Below are positions 1 to 6,157 of a stretch of 8,050 nucleotides of DNA, one piece after another. Within the stretch, counting starts at the first letter, position 1. Each line of letters opens with the position of its first letter. The stretch covers positions 4,606 through 12,655 of the forward strand of contig DFBP01000077.1 in the NCBI GenBank assembly GCA_002366685.1. The letters run 5' to 3'. The position numbers and the translations under genes were made by a program. The DNA is from Rhodobacterales bacterium UBA3077 (lineage in GTDB: Bacteria > Pseudomonadota > Alphaproteobacteria > Rhodobacterales > Rhodobacteraceae). Below the pieces are notes generated by a model, which had not been told where the DNA came from, did not search any database, and saw only the letters and a list, made by a program, of their open reading frames with translations.

Positions 1-1239
1 TGCAACGAGGAAACCCGGTTTTTGGCGGCTGAGCAAATGCGGCAGGCCGGAGAGACCAATGCAAAAATCTTGCTGGAACCCGCTGGCCGCAACACCGCAC
101 CCGCGATCGCACTGGCGGCCCTTTGCGCAATGCAGCATGAGGCCGACCCGATCCTTATGGTGATGCCGGCAGACCACGTGGTTGCCGATGCGCGAGCGTT
201 TGCTCTATCGGCGCAGGCGGGTGCTGGCCTTGCAGCGGCGGGCCAGCTAGTGACCTTCGGGATTGTGCCTGACCGTGCGGAAACCGGTTATGGCTATATC
301 AAGAGCGGCGCGGCCTTTGAGGGTGCGTTTAAGGTGGACCGGTTTGTGGAAAAGCCGGGTGCGGCCACAGCTCAAACCTATCTGGCCGAGGGCGGATATT
401 ACTGGAATAGTGGTATATTTATGTTTCGGGCAAGCGTGTATCTGGCTGAACTCGGCCAACACCGGCCCGACATTTTGAAAGCCTGCGAAGCGGCGGTTTC
501 GGGCAGAACGGAAGATATAGATTTCACCCGTTTTGACGAGGCGGCCTTTCTGGCCTGCCCGGATGAGTCGATTGACTATGCGGTGATGGAACACACCCAT
601 AAATCGGTAGTGTTGCCGATGGATGCAGGCTGGAGCGACATCGGCTCTTGGTCGGCGCTGTGGGAGGCCTCTTTTAAGGATGCGCGCGGGAACTGCGAGA
701 TTGGCGATGTTTTGAGCCTTGAAGGGCAGGGAAATTATATAAGCGCGGGCAGCCGGCTGGTGGCGGCTGTCGGGCTGGAAGATATGGTTGTGGTTGAAAC
801 CAAAGACGTGGTTTTGGTAGCCCCAAAGGCGCGGGTGCAGGACGTGAAGGCGCTGGTCAGCGAACTTAAAGCGGCGGGGCGGCCCGAGGTGGCCCAGCAC
901 CGCGAGGTCTACCGGCCATGGGGCAAGTATGACTGTGTGGATGTGGGTGCGCGCTATCAAGTGAAGCGGATCACGGTGAACCCCGGCGCCAAGCTGAGTT
1001 TGCAAAAACACCATCACCGTGCCGAGCACTGGGTGGTTGTGCGCGGGTCAGCGGTGGTGACCAAAGGGGAAAGCGAAATTATGCTTTCGGAAAACGAATC
1101 TACCTATATTCCGCTCGGGGAGGTGCATGCTTTGGCCAACCCCGGGAAAATTCCTTTGGAACTGATTGAGGTGCAGTCCGGCAGCTATTTAGGTGAGGAT
1201 GATATTGTGCGGATCAAAGACCGCTACGGGCGCGCTTAG
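1..1239 (+). CDS. manC: Mannose-1-phosphate guanylyltransferase / mannose-6-phosphate isomerase type II, 5'-truncated
   Basis: Cytosolic enzyme that makes GDP-mannose from mannose-1-phosphate and GTP, a precursor of capsule, exopolysaccharide or LPS sugars. The frame is already open at base 1 and begins CNEETRFLAAEQ, the internal family segment usually written VCNEEHRF. The true start therefore lies upstream, and roughly 60-70 residues holding the N-terminal GGxGTRLWPLSR nucleotide-binding loop are missing; 412 residues are present against about 470-480 for the family. Visible motifs are EPAGRNTAPAIALAAL, FVEKPG (343-360), YYWNSGIFMF, DESIDYAVMEHT and GWSDIGSW. A C-terminal cupin domain starts near HREVYRPWGKYD and includes HHHRAEHW (1009-1032), the part tied to phosphomannose isomerase activity in bifunctional members. 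The TAG stop overlaps the convergent permease stop by 4 bases. Family assignment is firm; whether the isomerase activity is present cannot be read from sequence alone. Confidence 0.94.
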   Translation, partial: CNEETRFLAAEQMRQAGETNAKILLEPAGRNTAPAIALAALCAMQHEADPILMVMPADHVVADARAFALSAQAGAGLAAAGQLVTFGIVPDRAETGYGYIKSGAAFEGAFKVDRFVEKPGAATAQTYLAEGGYYWNSGIFMFRASVYLAELGQHRPDILKACEAAVSGRTEDIDFTRFDEAAFLACPDESIDYAVMEHTHKSVVLPMDAGWSDIGSWSALWEASFKDARGNCEIGDVLSLEGQGNYISAGSRLVAAVGLEDMVVVETKDVVLVAPKARVQDVKALVSELKAAGRPEVAQHREVYRPWGKYDCVDVGARYQVKRITVNPGAKLSLQKHHHRAEHWVVVRGSAVVTKGESEIMLSENESTYIPLGEVHALANPGKIPLELIEVQSGSYLGEDDIVRIKDRYGRA

Positions 1240-2162
1240 CTGGTTACGAAGGCGATTACCGCCGTCAGCGAGACCATGCTGACGAGGGTCGAAACCAGAA
1301 TGGTGGAAGAGACCCGCACGGGCGCGATGCCGTAATGCTGGGCAAGAATGTAAACATTCCCGGCGGTGGGCATAGCGGCGGCGGCGATCATCACCGAAGC
1401 GGTGAAGGCGGGCACATCAAACACCACAAGGCTGGTAAAGGCAACGGCGAGAGGATGCAGCGCCAGTTTGGCGGTGGAAAGCCATAAGGCAATACTGATG
1501 CGCTCAGCCGATTTGCCGGCGAGCGAGGCCCCGATGGCAAACAGCGCCCCGGGCGTGGCAGCCGCGCCGAGCAAGATAAGAAACTCTTCAAACGGAGCGG
1601 GGAGCGGCAGGCGGAAACCGGCCCAGACCATACCGGCGGCAATGGCCATTACCATCGGGTTTTTGACAAGGCCAACGCCGATGGAGCCCAGCACTTTAAT
1701 TGACATGCGCCCGTCCCGTTTGGCGGAAACGAGAATGACCAGCAGACTGCCGAATACGATCAGGTCAACCGCCAAAACGATCATTGTGGGGCCAATGGCC
1801 GCGGGGCCGATGAGCATGGCCAGCATCGGAATGCCCAAAAACCCGACATTGCCGATCGCGGCGGTTTGGGCCTCAATCGCGGATTCCTCCAGCCCGACGC
1901 CGCGCAAAAACCCGACCAGCGTGGCCAGGATATAAACCGCCAGCGTGCCAGACAGGTATGCCATTACCGATTGGGCGTGAAAAACCTCGGACAAAGACAA
2001 CGTGGCCGTAAACCGGAAAATCATCGCTGAAAGCGCGAAGTAAAACACGAATTTGGTGAGGTGCGCCGTGGCCTGCTCACCAAAAAACTGCCACTTGGAC
2101 GCGAAATAGCCTAGGCCGAGAATGGCGAAAAAGGGCAGGATTTGGAGAAAAATTGTCAGCAT
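1236..2162 (-). CDS. AEC family transporter (auxin efflux carrier / malonate-type permease)
   Basis: Inner-membrane secondary carrier of the AEC family (PF03547 type). Bacterial members are linked to mono- and dicarboxylate transport, but the substrate cannot be read here. The protein is hydrophobic throughout, with about ten probable membrane segments in 308 residues, the usual family size. Family-like stretches include LPFFAILGLGYFASK at the N-terminus, GNVGFLGIPMLAML, KNPMVMAIAAGMVWAGF, TPGALFAIGASLAGKS, TAKLALHPLAVAF and AAAMPTAGNVYILAQHYG near the C-terminus. I chose the ATG at 2160-2162 because the protein then begins directly with the first membrane segment (MLTIFLQILPFF), as relatives do. 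An in-frame GTG at 2196-2198 would add 12 polar residues, and neither start has a good ribosome binding site. The gene converges on manC with a 4-base stop overlap and stands alone on its strand. Its nearness to the glyoxylate genes is suggestive only. Confidence 0.92.
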   Translation of the reverse strand: MLTIFLQILPFFAILGLGYFASKWQFFGEQATAHLTKFVFYFALSAMIFRFTATLSLSEVFHAQSVMAYLSGTLAVYILATLVGFLRGVGLEESAIEAQTAAIGNVGFLGIPMLAMLIGPAAIGPTMIVLAVDLIVFGSLLVILVSAKRDGRMSIKVLGSIGVGLVKNPMVMAIAAGMVWAGFRLPLPAPFEEFLILLGAAATPGALFAIGASLAGKSAERISIALWLSTAKLALHPLAVAFTSLVVFDVPAFTASVMIAAAAMPTAGNVYILAQHYGIAPVRVSSTILVSTLVSMVSLTAVIAFVTS

Positions 2163-2337
2163 GTCTGACGCTTTAGCATGATGTTTAACGGAGCGCACGG
2201 TTTATCGCCCCGGCGACAATTATGCGGTGTGAATTGTTGCAATGCCACTGAAAGGGTGCATGCCTTTTTTATGGGGTGGAGGCTTGAAATAAGGGCCGAG
2301 CGCCGCATCAAACCAATAATAATGGGGAAATAAAGAA
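2163..2337. promoter_or_regulatory. Divergent intergenic region between the AEC permease and the unknown gene
   Basis: This 175-base gap separates two outward-reading genes and must hold both promoters. For the permease, a minus-strand CATAAT (2219-2224) matches the -10 consensus at five of six positions, but no good -35 lies at the right distance. For the plus-strand gene, TTGAAA (2284-2289) is a possible -35 without a clear -10. A GGGGA ribosome binding site (2324-2328) lies 9 bases before the ATG at 2338. No stable hairpin or operator-like dyad stands out. Confidence 0.35.
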
Positions 2338-2994
2338 ATGGCGACTGCTTCAATTGATATGATTACCAAGCTTGATACCGATGCCAAAGCAGTAAAAGCG
2401 CTGCTGGCAAAAATGCAAAAACAGGTGGATAAAATCGACGACGCGGTGACCGCGCCGCACGTAACCAAATTACAGGACAGTTTTAACAGGGCGAATCCGC
2501 AAATCGAAAAATTTGCCCGGGATGCAGCGCGCACGCCTGCAATACTGGCGGATGAGGCCGACTATAAGAATTGCCGCAAAATCCTAACCAACATTATCAA
2601 GTTTGTGCAAAAAACCGCCAAAGCCGTGGCCAAGGAAGCGGCGGCTGTCAAAAAGGAAATCACCATTCAGGCCGTAAGTGCTGCCGAGGGTGAATTGCTG
2701 GTAAATGACAAAAAGCTGGCACAAGCGCTTAAAATGGTGGCGCGTGGCGATAAAGGGCGCAGCGGGCCCGCTGAAGACGGGATCAAGAAGTATAACCACA
2801 TTCATGTTGGCGGCAATGCAAAGGATAATCTGCTCTTCCAACCGGCAAAAAAGTTGATTTTGGGCACGTTGAATTTCCATCTCGATAGCAGCAATAGCAA
2901 ATCGCAAAAAGCCAAGATCAAGGCGATAGCCGGGCGTGGCGGCAGTAAAATAATGCTGGCGATCAACAATGATGTGATAACCAAAAAGTCTTAA
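2338..2994 (+). CDS. Hypothetical basic, helix-rich protein (218 aa)
   Basis: I do not recognise this protein. The ATG start is supported by GGGGA (2324-2328) 9 bases upstream, and the frame is uninterrupted. Residues 1-115 look like long amphipathic helices rich in Lys and Ala, possibly coiled coil (LDTDAKAVKALLAKMQKQV and AKAVAKEAAAVKKE). The C-terminal 70 residues look mixed alpha/beta and contain YNHIHVGGNAKDNLLF (152-167), a compact polar motif with two histidines that could be a functional site. By hand count 32 of 218 residues are Lys and net charge is about +15. There is no signal peptide or membrane segment. Bases 2341-2640 hold 147 G/C of 300 (49%), lower than the bhc genes (about 58% where counted), a mild sign of different origin. 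Its stop overlaps that of bhcR by 4 bases. A nucleic-acid-binding or toxin-like C-terminal domain is possible but unproven. Confidence 0.72.
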   Translation: MATASIDMITKLDTDAKAVKALLAKMQKQVDKIDDAVTAPHVTKLQDSFNRANPQIEKFARDAARTPAILADEADYKNCRKILTNIIKFVQKTAKAVAKEAAAVKKEITIQAVSAAEGELLVNDKKLAQALKMVARGDKGRSGPAEDGIKKYNHIHVGGNAKDNLLFQPAKKLILGTLNFHLDSSNSKSQKAKIKAIAGRGGSKIMLAINNDVITKKS

Positions 2995-3818
2995 TCGGCT
3001 TTTTTGCCACCGATCATGGCGGTGAGTTTTGCGGCTGCGGCCTGCACTAAAGGGCCTGTTTCGGCCAAAACCTGATCGGTCATTCTGGCGGTGGGTCCGG
3101 AAACCGAAACGCCGGCAATGGGTTCGCCCTGCGCGTTATATACCGCAGCGGCGACGCAACGCATACCGAGATAACGCTCTTCGTTGTCGACCGCCCAGCC
3201 ATTTTTGGCAATTACATCAAGCTCGGCAAAGAGCGGTTCGGGTTGGGTGATGGTTAGCGGTGTAAACGCGGGCTGGCCGTATTTGGCGAGCTGATTTGTG
3301 ACGCTATCGCGGGGCATGTCCGTGAGAATGGCTTTGCCGATCCCCGAAGCATGCATCGGGCTGCCGGTACCTTGGCGAAACATGGCGCGGATCGGGTTTT
3401 TGGTTTCAACCTGAGAAACAAACACAATATTGCCCGCCTCGGCAATGCCGAGATTCGCAGTTTCGCCGGTTTCGGCGGTGAGTTCGCGCAGCACGATGAG
3501 CGAGGCTTCAATCAGGTTTGAGCGCGCCAGATAGGTGCTGCCGACCCGAAATGCGCCAATGCCAACCGCCCATTCCTGCAAGCTGGTATCAAAATCGGCA
3601 AAGCCGTGCTTTTGCAGCGTGGCCAAAATACGGTGCACCGTTGAGGGAGGCATATCAACGTGCAGCGCGAGGTCGCTCAGGGTGGCGCTTTGCAGATGGG
3701 AAACGGCCTCCATGACAACGAGCCCACGGTCGAGCGCGGCCACGGTGCTGCTGGTTGCGCTTGGCGTAGCGTTGCGTGGCCGCCCCCGTTTACGCTTTTC
3801 GGTTTTTGGGTCTTCCAT
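2991..3818 (-). CDS. bhcR: IclR-family transcriptional regulator of the beta-hydroxyaspartate cycle, BhcR
   Basis: DNA-binding regulator of 275 residues with the IclR layout. A winged helix-turn-helix spans about residues 24-85 (ALDRGLVVMEAVSHLQSATL, then DMPPSTVHRILATLQKHGF). The C-terminal effector-binding domain spans about 95-270, with AMFRQGTGSPMHASGIGKA, GWAVDNEERYLGMRCVAAAV and GEPIAGVSVSGPTARM typical of the family. An extra basic N-terminal tail, KRKRGRPRN (residues 8-16), resembles an AT-hook. The ATG is at 3816-3818 with only a weak upstream GAGA. It is divergent from bhcA across 205 bases, the arrangement of bhcR in Paracoccus denitrificans, where BhcR binds the bhc promoter and responds to glyoxylate. 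Identity as BhcR rests mainly on this context, since IclR sequences alone do not tell the ligand. The stop overlaps that of the neighbouring unknown gene by 4 bases. Confidence 0.92.
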   Translation of the reverse strand: MEDPKTEKRKRGRPRNATPSATSSTVAALDRGLVVMEAVSHLQSATLSDLALHVDMPPSTVHRILATLQKHGFADFDTSLQEWAVGIGAFRVGSTYLARSNLIEASLIVLRELTAETGETANLGIAEAGNIVFVSQVETKNPIRAMFRQGTGSPMHASGIGKAILTDMPRDSVTNQLAKYGQPAFTPLTITQPEPLFAELDVIAKNGWAVDNEERYLGMRCVAAAVYNAQGEPIAGVSVSGPTARMTDQVLAETGPLVQAAAAKLTAMIGGKKAD

Positions 3819-3855
3819 GATTCTCTGAACCCCTATTTTTATGACAAACGACCGG

Positions 3856-3874
3856 AATTATTTTTACCATAATT
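3856..3874. repeat. Inverted repeat AATTAT-N7-ATAATT, candidate regulator site
   Basis: Perfect 6-base arms, AATTAT (3856-3861) and ATAATT (3869-3874), flank a 7-base spacer. Allowing one mismatch, the arms extend to GGAATTAT and ATAATTTC. The site is nearer bhcR than bhcA, so it could serve autoregulation. In such AT-rich DNA a short dyad can arise by chance. Confidence 0.4.
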
Positions 3875-3943
3875 TCGTGTCGGGAAAAATGAAATAATAA
3901 AATATGTTAAATATCAATGGGATGGTATTTTATCTACCATAAT
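3865..3943 (+). repeat. Direct repeat TACCATAAT, two copies 70 bases apart
   Basis: The 9-mer TACCATAAT occurs at 3865-3873 and 3935-3943. The start-to-start distance is 70 bases, close to whole turns of B-DNA, so proteins bound at both copies could face the same side of the helix. Each copy overlaps the right arm of one dyad. Each ends in CATAAT, a five-of-six match to a plus-strand -10 box, without a good -35. Confidence 0.45.
3922..3940. repeat. Inverted repeat ATGGTA-N7-TACCAT, candidate BhcR operator
   Basis: Perfect 6-base arms, ATGGTA (3922-3927) and TACCAT (3935-3940), flank the 7-base spacer TTTTATC. This is the same 19-base 6-7-6 layout as the dyad at 3856-3874. It sits just upstream of the possible bhcA -35 at 3964, a place suited to an activator. 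The site is predicted by symmetry and position only. Confidence 0.5.
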
Positions 3944-3963
3944 AGAAAATGTTTTCAGAAAAA

Positions 3964-3992
3964 TTGTAAAATTGACCGCGCTCGTTCATATT
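3964..3992 (+). promoter_or_regulatory. Possible bhcA promoter (-35 TTGTAA, -10 CATATT)
   Basis: TTGTAA (3964-3969) and CATATT (3987-3992) each match the sigma-70 consensus at four of six positions and are separated by 17 bases. Transcription would begin near 3999, giving a leader of about 25 bases. The weak boxes would suit a promoter that needs an activator. Evidence is consensus matching only. Confidence 0.35.
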
Positions 3993-4007
3993 GGCGCAAA
4001 GCCAATA
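3989..4007. repeat. Inverted repeat TATTGGC-GCAAA-GCCAATA upstream of bhcA
   Basis: Perfect 7-base arms TATTGGC (3989-3995) and GCCAATA (4001-4007) flank GCAAA. It overlaps the possible -10 box and start point of bhcA and ends 16 bases before its ATG. It could be an operator; if transcription starts upstream it could form a small hairpin just before the ribosome binding site. Its GC-containing arms make it less likely than the other two dyads to be base-composition noise. Confidence 0.5.
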
Positions 4008-4023
4008 ATGCGCGAGATATACC

Positions 4024-5190
4024 ATGTATAATCACAACCCAGTTTTCATTCCCGGCCCGACCAATATGCCCGAGGCGCTCCGGCGCGCGGTTGATATGCC
4101 AACCATGGATCACCGCTCGGCGGCCTTCGCAGATATCCTGCACCCGGCGCTGGACGGCGTTAAAAAAGTTTTAAAAACCACGGCGGCCGAAGTGTTCCTG
4201 TTTCCCTCCACCGGTTCCGGTGGATGGGAAACAGCACTCAGCAATACGCTTAGCAAGGGCGACAGGGTTCTGGCCGCCCGCAACGGCATGTTTAGCCAGA
4301 AATGGATCGACATGTGCGAGCGCCACGGGCTGGACGTGACCGTGGTTGAAGTTGAATGGGGCGGCGGGATTCCGGCGGACCGGTTCGAGGAGATTTTGAC
4401 GGCTGACAAAGGCCACGAGATTAAAGCCGTGCTGGCGACGCATAACGAAACCGCGACCGGTGTTGTATCAGATATCGCCGCTGTGCGCGGCGCGATGGAT
4501 GCAGCAAACCACCCCGCACTGTTGTTTGTGGATGGCGTAAGTTCGATCGGCTCAATGGATTTTCGCATGGATGAGTGGGCTGTGGACGTGGCCGTAACCG
4601 GCTCACAAAAGGGTTTTATGCTGCCAGCCGGGCTTGCGATTGTCGGCTTCAGCCCCAAAGCGATGGCGGCGCTGGAGAGCGCGACCTTGCCACGTTGGTA
4701 TTTTGATGTGCGCGATATGAAGAGCAATTACGCGATTAACGGCTTTCCCTACACGCCGCCTGTTGGCATGATTAACGGGGTCAAAATAGCGTCGGAGATG
4801 TTGATCTCTGAAGGGCTGGACAATGTTTTTGCCCGCCATGCGCGGATCGCCGAGGGCGTGCGCAAAGCGATTGCGGCGTGGAACATGGACCTGTGCGCGA
4901 TTTCACCCGAGCTTTATTCAAACTCGGTGAGCGCGATTGTAACGCCGGAAGGGTTTGACGCCAACACCATCGTGAGCCATGCCTCCGAGAAATACGGCGT
5001 GGCTTTTGGTGCCGGTCTTGGCGCGGTGGCTGGTAAGGTTTACCGGATCGGCCACTTGGGCAGCTTGAGCGATGTGCTGGCGCTGACCGGAATTGCGACC
5101 GCTGAAATGTGCATGGTTGATCTTGGGTTGGATATAGCGCTAGGGTCCGGCGTTGCGGCCGCGCAAGAGCATTACCGCACAACCGCTTAG
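4024..5190 (+). CDS. bhcA: Aspartate-glyoxylate aminotransferase BhcA (class V PLP aminotransferase)
   Basis: Fold-type-I, class V PLP enzyme of 388 residues, related to serine-glyoxylate and alanine-glyoxylate aminotransferases. In the beta-hydroxyaspartate cycle it moves the amino group of aspartate to glyoxylate, giving oxaloacetate and the glycine needed for the next round. Visible features are FIPGPTN near the N-terminus (8-14), the phosphate-binding FPSTGSGGWE (60-69), LFVDGVSSIGSM with the pyridine-binding Asp170, the Schiff-base lysine in VTGSQKGFMLPAG (Lys196), and RIGHLG (341-346) with the carboxylate-binding Arg341. The ATG follows a weak GAGA by 6 bases. It is first of four tightly packed genes. 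By family alone it could be called serine-glyoxylate aminotransferase; the aspartate assignment comes from the complete bhc context, since no serine-cycle genes lie beside it. Confidence 0.94.
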   Translation: MYNHNPVFIPGPTNMPEALRRAVDMPTMDHRSAAFADILHPALDGVKKVLKTTAAEVFLFPSTGSGGWETALSNTLSKGDRVLAARNGMFSQKWIDMCERHGLDVTVVEVEWGGGIPADRFEEILTADKGHEIKAVLATHNETATGVVSDIAAVRGAMDAANHPALLFVDGVSSIGSMDFRMDEWAVDVAVTGSQKGFMLPAGLAIVGFSPKAMAALESATLPRWYFDVRDMKSNYAINGFPYTPPVGMINGVKIASEMLISEGLDNVFARHARIAEGVRKAIAAWNMDLCAISPELYSNSVSAIVTPEGFDANTIVSHASEKYGVAFGAGLGAVAGKVYRIGHLGSLSDVLALTGIATAEMCMVDLGLDIALGSGVAAAQEHYRTTA

Positions 5191-5196
5191 AGGAGA
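5191..5196 (+). promoter_or_regulatory. Ribosome binding site deciding the bhcB GTG start
   Basis: AGGAGA directly follows the bhcA stop and lies 6 bases before GTG (5203-5205). It is the strongest ribosome binding site in the window and fixes the GTG as the start rather than the later in-frame ATG at 5227-5229. Confidence 0.85.
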
Positions 5197-5202
5197 CACC
5201 GC

Positions 5203-6156
5203 GTGTATATTCCCACCCTAGATGACATGCTGGCCGCCCATGAACGGGTAAAGCCCTATATCCACCGCACACCGGTTTTGACCTCATCTTTTCTGAACGA
5301 ACTGACTGGTGCCGAGCTGTTTTTCAAGTGTGAGAATTTCCAGAAGGCGGGTGCCTTTAAGGTGCGCGGGGCCTGCAATGCGGTTTTTGGCCTGAGCGAT
5401 GATATGTTGGAGAAGGGCGTGGCGACGCACTCGTCCGGCAACCATGCGCTTAGCCTTTCTTATGCCGCCGGTCGGCGGGGGATTCCATGCCACGTGGTGA
5501 TGCCTCGCACGGCCCCGCAAGCCAAAAAGGATGCGGTGCGCGGGTATGGCGGGATAATCACAGAGTGTGAGCCTTCAACCAGTTCGCGCGAAGAGGTTTT
5601 TGCCAAGATTCAGGCTGAAACCGGTGCTGAATTTGTGCACCCCTACAATGACCCTCGGGTGATTGCCGGGCAGGGGACCTGCTCTCGCGAGCTGATGGAA
5701 CAGGTTAACGGGCTGGAGGCCGTGGTTGCACCCATTGGTGGCGGCGGAATGATCTCGGGCACTTGTATAACGCTTTCCAATCTTGCGCCTGACGTTAAAA
5801 TTTACGCGGCCGAGCCGGAGATGGCGGATGATGCCGCGCGGAGTTTCCGCGCTGGTCACATTATTGCGGATGATGCGCCCGAGACGGTGGCGGATGGCCT
5901 GAAGGTGCCGCTCAAGGAACTGACTTGGCATTTTGTGCATAACCATGTCACTGATATTTTGACCGCTTCGGAACAGGAGATCGTGGACGCGATGAAGCTG
6001 ATCTGGAAGCGGATGAAAATTGTGATGGAGCCGAGCAGCGCCGTGCCGCTGGCCACGATATTGAAAAACAAAGAAACCTTCGCCGGAAAGCGCGTAGGGG
6101 TTATAATAACAGGCGGGAATGTCGACCTAGACCACCTGCCATGGATGGAGAAATAA
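5203..6156 (+). CDS. bhcB: Beta-hydroxyaspartate dehydratase BhcB (threonine dehydratase-like PLP enzyme)
   Basis: Fold-type-II PLP enzyme of 317 residues in the serine/threonine dehydratase and serine racemase group. In the cycle it removes water from (2R,3S)-beta-hydroxyaspartate to give iminosuccinate. Visible features are FKCENFQKAGAFKVRGA with Schiff-base Lys53 (5359-5361), the substrate-binding SSGNH loop (77-81), the glycine-rich phosphate loop PIGGGGMISG (177-186) and IITGGNVD near the C-terminus (301-308). It has no C-terminal ACT domain, unlike biosynthetic IlvA, consistent with a catabolic or racemase-type enzyme. The GTG start is set by AGGAGA at 5191-5196. It begins 12 bases after bhcA and ends 1 base before bhcC. 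The ectoine-pathway enzyme EutB is a close family alternative, but the BhcC-like neighbour argues for BhcB. Confidence 0.93.
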   Translation: MYIPTLDDMLAAHERVKPYIHRTPVLTSSFLNELTGAELFFKCENFQKAGAFKVRGACNAVFGLSDDMLEKGVATHSSGNHALSLSYAAGRRGIPCHVVMPRTAPQAKKDAVRGYGGIITECEPSTSSREEVFAKIQAETGAEFVHPYNDPRVIAGQGTCSRELMEQVNGLEAVVAPIGGGGMISGTCITLSNLAPDVKIYAAEPEMADDAARSFRAGHIIADDAPETVADGLKVPLKELTWHFVHNHVTDILTASEQEIVDAMKLIWKRMKIVMEPSSAVPLATILKNKETFAGKRVGVIITGGNVDLDHLPWMEK

Positions 6157-6157
6157 G

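Larger units (their letters stand above)
3819..4023. promoter_or_regulatory. bhcR-bhcA divergent control region
   Basis: This 205-base gap lies between the starts of bhcR and bhcA and must contain both promoters and probably the BhcR operator. It is strikingly AT-rich: bases 3841-3960 hold only 32 G/C of 120 (27%), against about 58% in the adjoining bhc genes. It contains three 19-base dyads (3856-3874, 3922-3940, 3989-4007), a directly repeated TACCATAAT, and a possible bhcA promoter, listed separately. A weak GAGA (4014-4017) lies 6 bases before the bhcA ATG. I found no convincing promoter for bhcR on the minus strand. Confidence 0.8.

Noticed and set aside
247..1029. Long minus-strand open frame of 260 codons inside manC
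   Set aside because: It lies wholly antisense to clear manC coding sequence, has no recognisable motif, and its composition is explained by codon bias of the real gene.
2196..2198. GTG as start of the AEC permease
   Set aside because: It would put 12 polar residues before the family-typical first membrane segment and has no clear ribosome binding site; the ATG at 2160-2162 fits relatives better.
2257..2270. GCATGC followed by six T as a rho-independent terminator
   Set aside because: The dyad is too short to form a stable stem with a loop, and no gene ends nearby on the plus strand.
3972..3977. TTGACC as the bhcA -35 box
   Set aside because: The hexamers 16-18 bases downstream do not resemble a -10 box; TTGTAA/CATATT gives a better, though weak, pair.
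3917..4174. Small plus-strand open frame (85 codons) starting in the bhcR-bhcA gap, possible leader peptide
   Set aside because: It overlaps bhcA by about 150 bases in another frame, has no ribosome binding site, and its product has no recognisable pattern.
4110..4727. Minus-strand open frame of 205 codons inside bhcA
   Set aside because: It is antisense to a firmly identified aminotransferase; the low-complexity Ser/Ala/Pro-rich product is typical of a shadow frame.
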